A stretch of 64,000 nt of DNA from contig NZ_MTZV01000002.1 in assembly GCF_002362315.1 (NCBI RefSeq), positions 1,116,001 through 1,180,000 of the forward strand. The letters are read 5' to 3'. The position numbers and the translations under genes were made by a program. The stretch's first letter is position 1; each line of letters starts with the position of its first letter. Source of the stretch: Paraburkholderia acidicola (GTDB taxonomy: Bacteria > Pseudomonadota > Gammaproteobacteria > Burkholderiales > Burkholderiaceae). Under the pieces are notes generated by a model. That model ran no database searches and was not told the origin of the DNA. It saw only the letters and a list, made by a program, of their open reading frames with translations. Shown here piece by piece: positions 27,468-38,317 of this stretch.

Positions 27468-28418
27468 ATGAGCACTGCAACGACGATATCCACGCGCCGC
27501 GCACCCGACAGCTTCGCTGTGATCCTGATGGTCGTACTGTGTGCGATCTGGGGCCTGCAGCAAGTGGCGATCAAGAGTACGAATACGGCGCTCGCACCGC
27601 TGTTCCAGGCCGGTCTGCGCTCCGCGATCGCGACGCTGCTGGTGTGGGGCTGGGCACGCGCTCGCGGCACGCCGCTCTTTCGCGCGGACGGTACGCTCGG
27701 CGCAGGGTTGCTCGCGGGCCTGCTGTTCGCCGCCGAGTTCGTCTGCATCTTCCTCGGTCTCACGCTGACGAGCGCATCGCGCATGGCCGTGTTCCTCTAC
27801 ACCGCGCCGTGCTTCACCGCGCTCGGTCTGCACGCGTTCGTGGCGGGCGAGCGGATGCGGCGCATCCAGTGGATTGGCATCATCGTTGCGTTTGCAGGGA
27901 TGGCGCTCGCCTTCGCCGATGGTTTCACGCGCGCGGTTCCAGGGCACAGCGGGTCGGCCGTGACGGGGGTGATCGGCGATGCGCTCGGTGTGCTCGCGGG
28001 AATCGCGTGGGCCGCGACGACGGTGGTCGTGCGCGCGACACGTCTCGCGCAAGCGAGTGCGAGCAAGACGCTGTTCTATCAGCTGGCGGTATCGGCGGTT
28101 GTGCTGCTCGCGCTGGCGTTCGCGCTTGGCGAAGCCCGAATCGACACGATCACACCGCTGGCCACGATCAGCCTCGCGTATCAGGCGGTGATCGTCGCGT
28201 TCGTCAGCTACCTGGTGTGGTTCTGGCTGCTGACGCGCTATACGGCGTCGAGGTTGTCGGTGTTTTCGTTTCTCACACCGCTGTTTGGCGTGACCTTCGG
28301 CGTGCTGCTGCTCGGCGAGTCGTTCAGCGGGCGCTTTCTGATGGCGGCGCTGCTGGTGCTGGGCGGTATCGTGCTGGTCAACGCGCCGACGCCATCGGGC
28401 GAGCGGCGCGGCGCTTGA
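27468..28418 (+). CDS. EamA/DMT-family transporter
   Basis: A 316-residue inner-membrane protein with 10 predicted helices in two EamA repeats (about 20-150 and 170-305). MVVLCAIWGLQQVAIK opens repeat one. Members export amino acids or metabolites; the substrate is unknown. The start at 27468 was chosen because the upstream open frame is hydrophilic and unlike the family. Its stop lies only 3 bases from the convergent rsmA stop. Confidence 0.87.
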   Translation: MSTATTISTRRAPDSFAVILMVVLCAIWGLQQVAIKSTNTALAPLFQAGLRSAIATLLVWGWARARGTPLFRADGTLGAGLLAGLLFAAEFVCIFLGLTLTSASRMAVFLYTAPCFTALGLHAFVAGERMRRIQWIGIIVAFAGMALAFADGFTRAVPGHSGSAVTGVIGDALGVLAGIAWAATTVVVRATRLAQASASKTLFYQLAVSAVVLLALAFALGEARIDTITPLATISLAYQAVIVAFVSYLVWFWLLTRYTASRLSVFSFLTPLFGVTFGVLLLGESFSGRFLMAALLVLGGIVLVNAPTPSGERRGA

Positions 28419-28421
28419 GCC

Positions 28422-29246
28422 TTACTTCGCGGCCGCCGCGGCCACGGCCTGCGCGAGGCGCACGTACTCATCGACGGGCACGTCTTCCGCCCGGCGTTGC
28501 AGATCGAACGCGAGCGCGTCGAAATCGACCGTGTTGCGATATGCCCCGAGCGTGTTGCGCAGCATCTTGCGACGCTGCGAGAACGCCGCGGTGACCACTT
28601 CGCCGAGCACGTGTGTATCGACGGCGGCCAGCTCGTGCGGCGCGTACGGAATCATCCGGACGATCGCCGAGTCGACCTTGGGCGGCGGCTGGAACGATTC
28701 GGGAGGCACATCCAGTAGCTTGTCGATCACATAGCGGTACTGCAACATTACGGACAGCCGGCTGAATGCCTTGCTACCCGGTTCCGCGACCATCCGCTCG
28801 ACGACCTCGTTCTGCAGCATGAAGTGTTGATCGATGACGCGCGGCGCGAACTCGGTGAGATGGAACAGCAGCGGGCTCGAAATGTTGTACGGCAGATTAC
28901 CGACAATCCGCAGCACCGGTTCTTCACCGGCACCGGCAAGCGCGCCGAAATCGAACGCGAGCGCATCGCCCGCATGCAGCTCGAGCAGCTCGCCGAATTT
29001 CTTTTGCAGCCGGCCGATCAGATCGCGATCGAGTTCGACCGCATGCAACGGCGCTTCGGGTGTGGCGAGGCGTTCGATCAACGGTCCGGTCAGCGCGCCG
29101 AGCCCCGGTCCGATTTCGACCATGCGTTCGCCGCGTTTGGGGCGGATCAGGTCGACGATCGAATCGATCACGCCCATGTCGACCAGAAAATTCTGCCCGA
29201 AGCGTTTGCGCGCGAAATGGCCTTGATGCTGTCGGCTGGTGGACAT
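28422..29246 (-). CDS. rsmA: 16S rRNA (A1518/A1519-N6)-dimethyltransferase
   Basis: A 274-residue KsgA that dimethylates the two adjacent adenosines in helix 45 of 16S rRNA. SAM motif I is [10 protein letters not shown] (44-53), motif IV is NLPYNIS (117-123), and GQNFL marks the N-terminus. It is the last gene of the minus-strand lptD-surA-pdxA-rsmA run, 22 bases after pdxA. The same order occurs in E. coli. Confidence 0.96.
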   Translation of the reverse strand: MSTSRQHQGHFARKRFGQNFLVDMGVIDSIVDLIRPKRGERMVEIGPGLGALTGPLIERLATPEAPLHAVELDRDLIGRLQKKFGELLELHAGDALAFDFGALAGAGEEPVLRIVGNLPYNISSPLLFHLTEFAPRVIDQHFMLQNEVVERMVAEPGSKAFSRLSVMLQYRYVIDKLLDVPPESFQPPPKVDSAIVRMIPYAPHELAAVDTHVLGEVVTAAFSQRRKMLRNTLGAYRNTVDFDALAFDLQRRAEDVPVDEYVRLAQAVAAAAAK

Positions 29247-29268
29247 CGAAGAAGCGCTTAAAAAGAGA

Positions 29269-30273
29269 TCAGATGGCGCGGCGATGGCGCGCCATCGAAA
29301 CGGCCGCGTCGATCGCCGCGATCAGGCTGCCGCCATCGGCGCGGCCAGTGCCGGCCAGATCGAGTGCGGTGCCGTGGTCGACCGACGTGCGGATGATGGG
29401 CAAACCCAGCGTCACGTTGATGCCTTCGCCGAAGGTCGCGTACTTGAGTACCGGCAGACCCTGGTCGTGGAACATCGCGAGCACGCAATCGGCGTCGGCC
29501 AGATAGCGCGGCTGGAACAGCGTGTCGGCGGGATAGGGGCCGCGTGCATCGATGCCTTCGTCGTTCGCGCGCTTTAGCGCTGGCGCGATCACATCGATTT
29601 CTTCGCGGCCCAGATAACCGTTCTCGCCTGCATGCGGATTGAGCCCGGTCACGAGGATGCGCGGCGCGGACAACCCGAGGTGCCGGCACAGATCGCGATG
29701 GATGATGCGCAGCGTGTCGAGCAGACCATCGATCGTCAATGCTGCGGGCACGTCCTTGAGCGCGAGATGTGTCGTAGCGAGCGCAACGCGCAGCGGTCGC
29801 TCGCCGGTGCCGGCCAGCATCATCACGACCTGCGGCGTATGAGTGCGCTCCGCCAGATATTCGGTGTGGCCGGTGAACGGCACACCGGCATCGTTGATCG
29901 TGCTTTTCTGCAGCGGCGCAGTGACGATCGCGTCGTACGTACCGGCCAGTGCACCGTCGATCGCCGCATCGAGCAGGCCAAGCACGTAGCGGCCATTCGC
30001 CACGTCGAGCTTGCCGGCCTGCGAAGGCACGCCAAGCGGCCGATGTTCGGCAGTCACGCGATCGGCCGGCAATGCCGCCCAATCGACCCCTACAGCTTTC
30101 GCGCGCGCTTCGAGCAACCCGACATCGCCGAGCACCGTGAAGCGCGCATCGGGCCAATGCGCGGCTGCAGCCGCCATCGCCAGCACGGTCAGCTCGGGAC
30201 CGACGCCGGCGGGCTCGCCGGTTGTGATCGCGATGTGCAGCGGTGCGTGGGACGACGGAGCAGCGTTCGTCAT
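29269..30273 (-). CDS. pdxA: 4-hydroxythreonine-4-phosphate dehydrogenase
   Basis: A 334-residue enzyme of vitamin B6 synthesis, NAD-dependent. Family segments seen: [15 protein letters not shown] at the N-terminus, [11 protein letters not shown] with a metal-ligand His, [12 protein letters not shown] and [11 protein letters not shown]. The ATG at 30273 was chosen over an upstream in-frame start at 30444, which would intrude on surA. The gap to surA is 10 bases. Confidence 0.96.
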   Translation of the reverse strand: MTNAAPSSHAPLHIAITTGEPAGVGPELTVLAMAAAAAHWPDARFTVLGDVGLLEARAKAVGVDWAALPADRVTAEHRPLGVPSQAGKLDVANGRYVLGLLDAAIDGALAGTYDAIVTAPLQKSTINDAGVPFTGHTEYLAERTHTPQVVMMLAGTGERPLRVALATTHLALKDVPAALTIDGLLDTLRIIHRDLCRHLGLSAPRILVTGLNPHAGENGYLGREEIDVIAPALKRANDEGIDARGPYPADTLFQPRYLADADCVLAMFHDQGLPVLKYATFGEGINVTLGLPIIRTSVDHGTALDLAGTGRADGGSLIAAIDAAVSMARHRRAI

Positions 30274-30283
30274 GGTGATTGGG

Positions 30284-31654
30284 TTATTGCTGCGGCGTGC
30301 CAGGCGCCGAGCCGACCTTGTAGTCGACGTACGCGGTGTCGCGCAACTGACGCAGCCAGTCTGCATACGCCTGTTCGGCCTTGCGCTGACCGATCGCCTG
30401 ACGGGCGAGGTCCATCTGTTGCGAGACCGAGCCTTCTGCGTCACGACGGCCGAGCACCTGGATCAGGTGATAGCCGTATTCGCTGCGCACCGGATCGCTG
30501 ACCTGGTTGTCCTGCAGGCTGTTCATTGCACGCTCGAACTCGGGCACGGTTTCGCCCGGGCTGATCCAGCCGAGATCGCCGCCCTGCGACGCCGAGCCAT
30601 CCTGCGAGTAGGTCCGCGCGAACTTCGCGAAGTCGCCGCCCTGGGCAATCTGCTGCTTGATGTCGAGCAGCTTCTGGCGCGCCGCCGGTTCCGACATGCC
30701 GTCGCCCACGCGCAGCAGGATGTGCCGCACATGCGTCTGCACGAGCTTCGGCGCGTCAGCTGACGACGTACCCTGGCCCGTGCGACGGTCCACGAGACGA
30801 ACGATTTCGAAACCGTCGCCGGTGCGGATCACATCCGGATTGACCTGTCCCGGACGCAGCGACGAAGCCGCCTTGACGAAATCGGCGGGTAGCTGCGACG
30901 GCGGCTTGTAGCCCGTGTCGCCACCCTTCGACGCATCGGCGGCCTGCGAATTGGCCTTCGCAAGCTTCTCGAAGTTGCTGCCGGGGGCAGTCGCTTCCTT
31001 CAGCAGCGCCTGGGCTTTCTGCTGGGCCGCTTCGATGTCGGTCTGCGACGCATTGAGCGGCGCCTTCAGCAGGATGTGCTCGAAGCGCAGGTCGCTCGTC
31101 AGCCCGGCGTTCGGTCCACGCTGGCTCGCGATGTAGTTCGCGACTTCCGCATCCGACACGACGACCTTGCTATCCACTTCCTTCTCGCGCAGACGCGAGA
31201 GGATCAGTTCGGTGCGGGCGTCGTTGGTGAAGGTCGACCAGGGCACGCCCTGGGCCTCGATACGCGAGCGGTAGACATCGAGCGTCAGGTTGTTCGCCTG
31301 CGCGAGCCGCTCCAGCGTGCGCTGCACGGCCGTGTCGTCGACGTTGATGCCGTCTTCGCGGGCCTTCTGCAGCTGGATGCGCTCGAGCACCATCTGGTTC
31401 AGCACCTGCTGACGCAACTGGTCGATCGGCGGAACCGGCGCGCCCTGCTGGTTCAGGCGACGCGTGATCAGGCCCATGCGCTGATCGAGCTCGCGCTGGG
31501 TGATAACACCGTCGTTGACGACGGCGGCGATCATGTCGACGGTCTGACCGTTGTCTATCGGGCGCAAGGCTTGCGCCTGCACCGGCACGGCCGACAGGAA
31601 AGACGCGGCGGCAACCAGTCCGGCCGCGAGCGATGCCAAGCGAAGCTTTTTCAT
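30284..31654 (-). CDS. surA: Periplasmic peptidyl-prolyl isomerase and outer-membrane-protein chaperone
   Basis: A 456-residue SurA that escorts unfolded porins and LptD to the outer membrane. A signal peptide ends near VPVQAQA. The N-terminal chaperone domain (about 35-180) is followed by two parvulin domains, opening at [11 protein letters not shown] and [13 protein letters not shown]. The ATG at 31654 was taken; a GTG at 31663 would add 3 residues and has its own GGAG, so either is possible. It lies 76 bases after lptD, its best-known client. Confidence 0.95.
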   Translation of the reverse strand: MKKLRLASLAAGLVAAASFLSAVPVQAQALRPIDNGQTVDMIAAVVNDGVITQRELDQRMGLITRRLNQQGAPVPPIDQLRQQVLNQMVLERIQLQKAREDGINVDDTAVQRTLERLAQANNLTLDVYRSRIEAQGVPWSTFTNDARTELILSRLREKEVDSKVVVSDAEVANYIASQRGPNAGLTSDLRFEHILLKAPLNASQTDIEAAQQKAQALLKEATAPGSNFEKLAKANSQAADASKGGDTGYKPPSQLPADFVKAASSLRPGQVNPDVIRTGDGFEIVRLVDRRTGQGTSSADAPKLVQTHVRHILLRVGDGMSEPAARQKLLDIKQQIAQGGDFAKFARTYSQDGSASQGGDLGWISPGETVPEFERAMNSLQDNQVSDPVRSEYGYHLIQVLGRRDAEGSVSQQMDLARQAIGQRKAEQAYADWLRQLRDTAYVDYKVGSAPGTPQQ

Positions 31655-31730
31655 GATTCCCACAGATACTCCAATGATGCCGGGCGCGCCCTCGCCCGTC
31701 TTTGCTCGTTTGTCGATGATCGGGCGACCG

Positions 31731-34112
31731 TCAATCGTAATTCGTGAAACGTGCTTCGGGCGGCAGCGGCGGCGGCAGCGGTGTGTACCCCGGCACGCCA
31801 GCGCGGAACGAGGTGATCAGCCCGTTGTCGATGCTGCTCAGGCCTTTGAACGTGATCTGCGCAAGAAACCGCGTACCTTGAGTCGGCTGCCCCGCCGAAT
31901 TCACCGCATCCGCGTAGCGTTGCACGCCGAGACCAAGCGTCCAGCAGTCCGCGTCGTATTGCATGCCGATCAGGCTGTCGACCAGCGCATGCCCGGCCAG
32001 ATCGTAATTGATCCGCGCCACCCCATACACATGGTGCGTCAGCGGCCACTGTGCAGACACGGTGATCTGCCGGATCGGCGTGTTGTTCAGCGTGGTTTCG
32101 GCACGCGTGTAACGATACGAAAGGTTGATCACCTTGCCCGCGTCCGGACTGAAACCAAACCCGGCGCTGGCCTGCACGAGCTGATTGTTGTCCGCATTAT
32201 ATTGGACTGCGGTTTCCGACTGAAAACCGGCGCCGAGTTTCAGCGCCGCCCCGGCGATCAGGTCCGAGTGCGTGGCCTGCGCAGGCGTCTGCGTCGGCAG
32301 CAGCGTGACGCGCTGGTCCTGGAAATAATATTGCTGCGCGAGTACGAAACGCGCGCGTTCGTCGCCGGTTGCCGAATCGATAAAGCGCGTCGTGATCGCG
32401 GCCGTCAGGCGATTCGCGTCGGCAATGCGGTCGTTGCCGACGAACGTGTTCGGCGTGAAGATTTCCGCGAGTCCGAAGTCGGCATCCGCGGTATCGAACA
32501 GCGGCGCAAAGTTCTGGTTCCGGTACGGCGTGTAGACGTAATACAGGCGCGGCTCGAGCGTCTGGATGTAGTCGTGGCCGAACAGGCGCACCGAGCGATC
32601 GAAAATCAGGCCCGTGTCGAACGAGAGGGTCGGGATGGACTCGGTGAAGTTCTTGGGCTGGCCCGGTATCGGCGCCTGACCGGCAATCGAGTTGCCGATG
32701 TTGCTCAGGTCGTACGACGCGAAGTGGTACTGGATCTTCGGCGTAACGAAGTAGCCCGGCCCGACGATCGAATACGACAGGTACGGGTTGAACATCAACC
32801 GGTCGCCCTGGGTCGTATCCGCCGTGGTGATGCGGAAGCGCGAGTAGTCGGCTTCGGCGCCGAAGTCGAAACCGCCGGCGTTGTACTTCGTGTACTTCAC
32901 GTTTAACTGCGGCTCGCGCCCGTACGGCGCCACCGACGGCGTCAGCGTCTGCCAGTGCTGCTCGCGCGCGAGCACCGACCACGGACCGTTGTTGTAGGTC
33001 AGCCCGGCTTCCTGCTGATACAGCAGCTGCGTACCGTTGAGGATCTGCGACGTGACCGAACCGAGATCTTCCGGGAAGCTGTTATCCGACACCTTGTCGT
33101 AGTGGATGTAGCCACCGAACCCGTTCCCGAAGTTCTGGTTGTGCTGGATCGACAGCGAGTAGCGGTTCGTCTTGGTAATCGCATCGTGCGGCAGGAACTG
33201 GCCTGTGATCGAACCGGAATAGGTCGCCGACAGGTAGCGGAACGACGCGTCCGTCATCAACCCGCGCCGCGAGATGATGTCCGGTGTCAGCGTCAGGTCG
33301 CGATTCGGTGCGATGTTGAAGTAATACGGCACCGACAGCTCGAACCCGTTGGTCCCGCCGAACGAGTAGGTGGGCGGCAGAAAGCCGCTGCGGCGGGCGC
33401 CCGAGAGCGGGAACGACAGCCAGGGACTGGCAAATACCGGCACTCCCTGGAAGAACAGCACACCGTTGTGCACGACACCTTCATCGGCGCCGGTGTCGAA
33501 GTTGAACTCGGTGCCCTTGATGTACCACGCGGGGTTCGTTTCGCACTGGCACGCGGTGTACGTACCGCTCTTGAATATCGAACGCTCGCTGTCGAGCATG
33601 TCGACCCGCTGCGCGCTGCCCGAGCCACCCGTCGCATTGAAGTGGTACTTCGGCACGGGCATGTAGCCCTCGTTCGACTCGACCCGCATGTGCGCTTCGG
33701 GCCCGACGAAGGTCACGCCGTTGCTCACGACATGCACCTTGCCGTAAGCATCGGCCATGTCGGTGTCTTCGTCGTAATGCAGCGCGTCGGCCTTGATCAC
33801 CGCGGTGTTGCGGCGGATCTCGGCGGCGCCCTTCGCGGCCATGTCCTGGTCGGAGGTACCGGTCGTAGTGTCGCCAAGCACGAAGGTGGCGGGCTTCTTC
33901 CCGCTTTCCAGCTGATGCTCTTCGAGTTGCGGGGCGAGCCGCAGGCCCCACGGTGCGTCGAGCGGCTGCGCCTGGGCAGCCTCGCCCGCCAGCTGGGCGT
34001 GCGCAAGCGCGGGCATGAGGCCCGGCACGGCGATCAACGCCGCGACGAGTCGCCGTCTGCGCGGCAGGGCGTCAGCAGTGGGAGTGCGTCGGAAAAGCTG
34101 TCTAGGCGGCAT
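31731..34112 (-). CDS. lptD: LPS-assembly protein LptD (outer-membrane beta-barrel)
   Basis: A 793-residue barrel protein that inserts LPS into the outer leaflet with LptE. A signal peptide ends near ALAHAQ (residue 40). The periplasmic OstA/LptA-like domain covers about 75-200, and the barrel fills the rest. Only three cysteines are present, Cys188, Cys190 and Cys723, whereas E. coli LptD uses four in two crossing disulfides. A proline-rich end is close to the C-terminus. It leads the lptD-surA-pdxA-rsmA operon and is divergent from amgK. Confidence 0.94.
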   Translation of the reverse strand: MPPRQLFRRTPTADALPRRRRLVAALIAVPGLMPALAHAQLAGEAAQAQPLDAPWGLRLAPQLEEHQLESGKKPATFVLGDTTTGTSDQDMAAKGAAEIRRNTAVIKADALHYDEDTDMADAYGKVHVVSNGVTFVGPEAHMRVESNEGYMPVPKYHFNATGGSGSAQRVDMLDSERSIFKSGTYTACQCETNPAWYIKGTEFNFDTGADEGVVHNGVLFFQGVPVFASPWLSFPLSGARRSGFLPPTYSFGGTNGFELSVPYYFNIAPNRDLTLTPDIISRRGLMTDASFRYLSATYSGSITGQFLPHDAITKTNRYSLSIQHNQNFGNGFGGYIHYDKVSDNSFPEDLGSVTSQILNGTQLLYQQEAGLTYNNGPWSVLAREQHWQTLTPSVAPYGREPQLNVKYTKYNAGGFDFGAEADYSRFRITTADTTQGDRLMFNPYLSYSIVGPGYFVTPKIQYHFASYDLSNIGNSIAGQAPIPGQPKNFTESIPTLSFDTGLIFDRSVRLFGHDYIQTLEPRLYYVYTPYRNQNFAPLFDTADADFGLAEIFTPNTFVGNDRIADANRLTAAITTRFIDSATGDERARFVLAQQYYFQDQRVTLLPTQTPAQATHSDLIAGAALKLGAGFQSETAVQYNADNNQLVQASAGFGFSPDAGKVINLSYRYTRAETTLNNTPIRQITVSAQWPLTHHVYGVARINYDLAGHALVDSLIGMQYDADCWTLGLGVQRYADAVNSAGQPTQGTRFLAQITFKGLSSIDNGLITSFRAGVPGYTPLPPPLPPEARFTNYD

Positions 34113-34332
34113 GTATGGTTTGGCGAATCGGTCCAGCCGTCAGCTTCCGCGTCACGATTGGCCGCCGGCGCAATCGAACCGTAACAGTCGGAAAGCACAC
34201 AGATTATTACCACCAGTCGGATGATGGGCGGGCAGTCGAACGTCCAGGCAAAGCCGACGCGAGCCGCGTCAAAAAAGTCGTGGGGTATTATATGGCAAGA
34301 CGGTTGCCACCCCGATTTCTCCCCCGGTTTTC
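34113..34332. other. Divergent promoter region lptD / amgK
   Basis: This 220-base gap must carry promoters for both the LPS-assembly operon and amgK-murU. I see no strong palindrome or convincing sigma-70 pair by eye. Confidence 0.4.
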
Positions 34333-35388
34333 ATGACGCAGAACGCTGCTCCCTCCCCTTCCGACGCCCCCGACACCCGCCTCGAGCAGCTACGCACGTG
34401 GTTGCGCAGCCATGGCGAGCGCTACAGCCTCGATCTTGCCACGCTGGTTCCCGCCTCCGCCGATGCGAGTTTTCGCCGCTATTTCCGGCTGACCGGCACG
34501 GCTGGCGAAGGCGCTGCGGCCACGACGCTGATCGCCGTCGATGCCCCGCCGCCGGAAAAATGCCGCGAGTTCGTGCAGGTCGCGGGTCTGCTGGAGGTCG
34601 CGGGCGTCCACGTACCGCGCGTGCTCGAAAGCGACTTCGATGCGGGTTTCATGCTCGTCACCGACCTCGGTACCGAGCTGTATCTGCGCGCGTTCAACGA
34701 CACCAACGCCCGCCCGCTGATGCGCGACGCGCTCGATACCTTGATCCGCTGGCAGCTCGCGTCGCGCGAAGACGTGCTGCCGCCATTCGATGAAGCGTTC
34801 CTGCGCCGCGAGATGGAGTTGATGCCAGAGTGGTTCGTTGGCCGGCATCTGGGTCGCGAGGTCGACGAGACGATGCGCGGCGTGCTCGACCGGACGTTTG
34901 CGCTGCTGGTTGCAAGCGCGCGGGCGCAGCCGCAGGTGTTCATGCTGCGCGATTTCATGCCGCGCAACCTGATGGTCACGCAGCCGAACCCCGGCGTCAT
35001 CGATTTCCAGGACGCCGTGTATGGCCCGATCACCTACGACGTCGCGTCGTTACTGCGCGATGCGTTTCTGAGCTGGGACGAAGCCTTCGAACTCGACTGC
35101 TTCGCGTATTACTGGGAACGCGCGAAAAAAGCGGGTCTACCCGTCGATGCCGATTTCGGCGAGTTCTACCGGCAGCTCGAATGGATGGGTTTGCAGCGGC
35201 ACATCAAGGTGCTGGGGCTGTTCTGCCGGATTTACTACCGCGACGGCAAGTCTCACTACCTGCCGGACCTGCCGCGCTTCATCGGTTATGCGCGCAAGGT
35301 CGCCGAACGCTACCGGCCACTCGGGCCGTTCGCGAAGCTGCTCGATGAACTTGAAGGCCGTGCCGACGAAGTCGGCTACACGTTCTGA
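34333..35388 (+). CDS. amgK: N-acetylmuramate/N-acetylglucosamine kinase (AmgK)
   Basis: A 351-residue aminoglycoside-phosphotransferase-fold kinase. Its partner murU directly downstream identifies it as AmgK, which phosphorylates the anomeric carbon of MurNAc in cell-wall recycling. The catalytic loop reads MLRDFMPRNLM (Asp207, Asn212) and the metal motif IDFQD has Asp224. The usual His of an HRD-type loop is Leu205 here. This shift may be natural variation. The ATG at 34333 fits the family. It is divergent from lptD. Confidence 0.88.
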   Translation: MTQNAAPSPSDAPDTRLEQLRTWLRSHGERYSLDLATLVPASADASFRRYFRLTGTAGEGAAATTLIAVDAPPPEKCREFVQVAGLLEVAGVHVPRVLESDFDAGFMLVTDLGTELYLRAFNDTNARPLMRDALDTLIRWQLASREDVLPPFDEAFLRREMELMPEWFVGRHLGREVDETMRGVLDRTFALLVASARAQPQVFMLRDFMPRNLMVTQPNPGVIDFQDAVYGPITYDVASLLRDAFLSWDEAFELDCFAYYWERAKKAGLPVDADFGEFYRQLEWMGLQRHIKVLGLFCRIYYRDGKSHYLPDLPRFIGYARKVAERYRPLGPFAKLLDELEGRADEVGYTF

Positions 35389-35404
35389 CCGGCTGCCTGC
35401 GTCG

Positions 35405-36121
35405 ATGAACCCTGCCCTGACTACTGCGATGATCTTCGCCGCCGGGCGCGGCGACCGGATGCGCCCGCTTACCGATACTCGCCCGAAGCCGCTGCTCGAA
35501 GCGGGTGGCAAGCCGTTGATCGTGTGGCAGATCGAGCGGCTTGCGCAGGCCGGCTTTACGACCGTCGTGATCAATCATGCGTGGCTCGGTGAGCAGATCG
35601 AAGCGGCGCTTGGTGACGGTTCGCGTTGGGGGATCGAGTTGCGTTATTCCGCTGAATCTACTGCGCTCGAAACTGCGGGTGGTATCGCGCAGGCGCTGCC
35701 GCTGCTTGCGGAGGATGGGGAAGAGCGTGTGTTCGTTGCAGTTAGTGGCGACGTTTATGCGGACTTCGAATATTCGTCGCTACGCATGCATGCATCGCGG
35801 CTCGCAGCGCTACCGGATCCCGGTATGCATCTGATCATGGTGCCGAACCCGCCGTTCCACCCTGTGGGCGATTTTGGGCTCGTAGACGGAATGCTGTCGC
35901 TTGATGCGGCGTCGCGTTACACGTTTGGCAACATCGGTTTGTACGACACGCGTATGTTTCGCGATCTAGCGCCTGGTACCCGGCGTGCGCTGACGCCGTA
36001 TTACCACGAGACGATCTTGCAGCAGCGTGCGAGCGGTGAACTGTATGAAGGATTGTGGGAGAACGTCGGCACGCCGGCGCAACTAGATGTGCTTGATCGG
36101 CATTTGCGTGGGCGGCATTAA
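35405..36121 (+). CDS. murU: N-acetylmuramate alpha-1-phosphate uridylyltransferase (MurU)
   Basis: A 238-residue nucleotidyltransferase with the signature IFAAGRGDRMRPLTDTRPKP at the N-terminus. With AmgK it forms UDP-MurNAc from recycled MurNAc, bypassing the fosfomycin-sensitive MurA route. It begins 16 bases after amgK. Codons near its 3' half end in T more often than in neighbours. It is convergent with the ABC exporter, 49 bases away. Confidence 0.9.
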   Translation: MNPALTTAMIFAAGRGDRMRPLTDTRPKPLLEAGGKPLIVWQIERLAQAGFTTVVINHAWLGEQIEAALGDGSRWGIELRYSAESTALETAGGIAQALPLLAEDGEERVFVAVSGDVYADFEYSSLRMHASRLAALPDPGMHLIMVPNPPFHPVGDFGLVDGMLSLDAASRYTFGNIGLYDTRMFRDLAPGTRRALTPYYHETILQQRASGELYEGLWENVGTPAQLDVLDRHLRGRH

Positions 36122-36170
36122 CGATTGTCCGGCTCATTCACAACGCTCGCTGCCACCCACCTCACTCACT

Positions 36171-38063
36171 TCACGCTTCACCACCATTCACAACCGCAGC
36201 CTCGGCCGTCTCATCCGGCAGCGCCGCGCGTTGCTGCTGCAACGCCCACATCTGCGCAAAAAGCCCATCCGCCCGCAGCAGTTCCGCGTGCGTGCCGCGC
36301 TCGACGATCCGCCCACGGTCCATCACGATGATCTGCTCGGCATGCACCACCGTCGATAGCCGGTGCGCGATGATCAGCGTCGTGCGCTCGCGGGCGATCT
36401 GATCGAGTTCGTGCTGGATTGCGCGTTCAGAACGCGAATCGAGCGCCGACGTCGCCTCGTCGAACAGCAGGATCGGCGGATTCTTCAACACCGTACGCGC
36501 AATCGCCACACGCTGTTTCTCACCACCGGACAGTTTCAAGCCACGCTCGCCGACCGGCGTGTCGTAACCGGCCGGCAGCGTCTCGATGAAGTCGTGAATA
36601 TGTGCCGCGCGCGCTGCTGCGATCACTTCGTCGCGCGTCGCCTCGGGTCGCCCGTAGGCGATGTTGTAATAGATCGTGTCGTTGAACAGCACGGTGTCCT
36701 GCGGCACGATGCCGATCGATGCACGCAGCGAATCCTGTGTGACGTCGCGGATATCCTGACCGTCGATCGTAATCGCACCGCCCGTCGAACGATCGAGATC
36801 GTAGAAGCGGAACATCAGCCGCGCGAGCGTCGACTTGCCGGAGCCGCTATGACCGACGACCGCCGTCGTCGTGCCCGCGGGAATCGTGAAGCTGACGTCG
36901 TGCAGAATCTGCCGAGCCGGCTCGTAAGCGAAATTCACATGCTCGAAACGCACCTGCGCTCCGCGCACCGCAAGCGCCGGCGCATCGGGCGCATCGGGGA
37001 CTTCGCGTGCCGCGCCGAGCAGCGAGAACATGCGGTCCATGTCGGTCAGACTCTGCTTCAGCTCACGATAGATCACACCGAGAAAATTCAGCGGAATGTA
37101 GAGTTGCAGCATGAACGTGTTGATCAGCACGAGATCGCCGAGCGTGAGGCGCCCTGCCATCACGCCCTCGGTCGCGCGCCACAGGATAAACACGAGCCCG
37201 GTCCCGATGATCGCCTGCTGGCCGAAGTTCAGCGCCGAGAGCGAGTTCTGCGAACGGATCGCCGCCGTGCGATAGCGCTTGAGGTTCTCGTCATAGCGCT
37301 GCGCTTCCCACTCTTCGTTGCCAAAGTACTTGACCGTTTCGTAGTTGAGCAGCGAGTCGATCGCACGCGAGTTCGCGCGCGAATCGAGTTCGTTCATCGT
37401 GCGCCGGAAATGCGTGCGCCACTCGGTCACCTTGACCGTGAACACGATATACACGGCCAGCGCGATGAACGTCACGACCGCGTAGTACGCCTCGTACTTG
37501 ACGACGAAAAAGCCGAGCACGAGACTGACTTCGACGAGCGTCGGCAGAATGCTGTACAGCGAATAGGAAATGAGTTGCGTGATGCCTCGCGTACCGCGTT
37601 CGATATCGCGCGACATACCGCCGGTCTGCCGGTCCAGATGGAACCGCAGCGACAGCGCATGCAGATGCCTGAACACTTTCAGCGCCAGTTGCCGCACGGC
37701 ACTTTCGGTGACTTTCGAAAAGAGGATTTCGCGCAGCTCGGTGAAGAGCGACGTGGACAGCCGCACGATCGCATAGGCGACCACCAGCAGCCCGACCCCG
37801 CTCAACAGCACGATGCCCGGCGCGTGCTGCGCGCGGCCGAGTGCGGTGAGATGCTGCACCGACGCAAGACCGTCGACGATCCGCTTCATCACGATCGGCA
37901 CACCGAGATTCGCCACCTTCGCGCCGATCAGGCAACTGAGCGCGATGATCACGCGCCACTTGTAGGTCGCGAGATATGGCATCAACGAGAGGATCGTCTG
38001 CCAGTCGTTGCGCGCCGAGGAGGAGATCGGCACAGGGTCGGAGGGAGCGGCGGAACGGCGCAT
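36171..38063 (-). CDS. Atm1/HMT-type ABC exporter (fused membrane and ATPase domains)
   Basis: A 630-residue half-transporter. Six membrane helices occupy about 20-320. The ATPase domain has Walker A GHSGSGKST, signature LSGGEKQRVAIAR, Walker B ILLFDEATSALD and switch IIAHRLST. The membrane part resembles Atm1/HMT1 exporters of glutathione-linked or Fe-S precursor compounds. The ATG at 38063 was chosen; a longer TTG reading to 38174 adds 37 low-complexity residues. It would act as a homodimer in the inner membrane. Confidence 0.9.
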   Translation of the reverse strand: MRRSAAPSDPVPISSSARNDWQTILSLMPYLATYKWRVIIALSCLIGAKVANLGVPIVMKRIVDGLASVQHLTALGRAQHAPGIVLLSGVGLLVVAYAIVRLSTSLFTELREILFSKVTESAVRQLALKVFRHLHALSLRFHLDRQTGGMSRDIERGTRGITQLISYSLYSILPTLVEVSLVLGFFVVKYEAYYAVVTFIALAVYIVFTVKVTEWRTHFRRTMNELDSRANSRAIDSLLNYETVKYFGNEEWEAQRYDENLKRYRTAAIRSQNSLSALNFGQQAIIGTGLVFILWRATEGVMAGRLTLGDLVLINTFMLQLYIPLNFLGVIYRELKQSLTDMDRMFSLLGAAREVPDAPDAPALAVRGAQVRFEHVNFAYEPARQILHDVSFTIPAGTTTAVVGHSGSGKSTLARLMFRFYDLDRSTGGAITIDGQDIRDVTQDSLRASIGIVPQDTVLFNDTIYYNIAYGRPEATRDEVIAAARAAHIHDFIETLPAGYDTPVGERGLKLSGGEKQRVAIARTVLKNPPILLFDEATSALDSRSERAIQHELDQIARERTTLIIAHRLSTVVHAEQIIVMDRGRIVERGTHAELLRADGLFAQMWALQQQRAALPDETAEAAVVNGGEA

Positions 38064-38317
38064 GAGATGGGCTTGGGACGGACGGGCGTATGTGGGTTGG
38101 GTCAGGAGATGCAGCGCCGGCGTGCAACCGGGGGTTTTTGGCCGGTCTGCCCGGCCCGCCGCTTTCCCGTACAATTCCTGATCGCTGTTATTGTCGCAGA
38201 AGCCGGCTGGCGCCGCTTTTCACGAGCCGGCCGGACACCGGGGCTCACCGCGTTGTCCACCGTTGTCGTGAAATCGCCGCCTGCTGGCCGAGCCTAACCG
38301 TCTGACAAGGGTGCCCG
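38064..38317. other. Divergent intergenic region ABC exporter / thioesterase
   Basis: A 254-base gap with no gene evident. It should carry the two divergent promoters. No clear operator or hairpin was found. Confidence 0.35.

Noticed and set aside
32955..34184. A 409-codon frame antisense to lptD
   Set aside because: lptD has a signal peptide, OstA domain and barrel. The opposite frame has no recognisable domain or Shine-Dalgarno.
36363..38297. A 644-codon frame antisense to the ABC exporter
   Set aside because: All ABC motifs are on the minus strand. The plus-strand product is His/Arg-rich without a domain.
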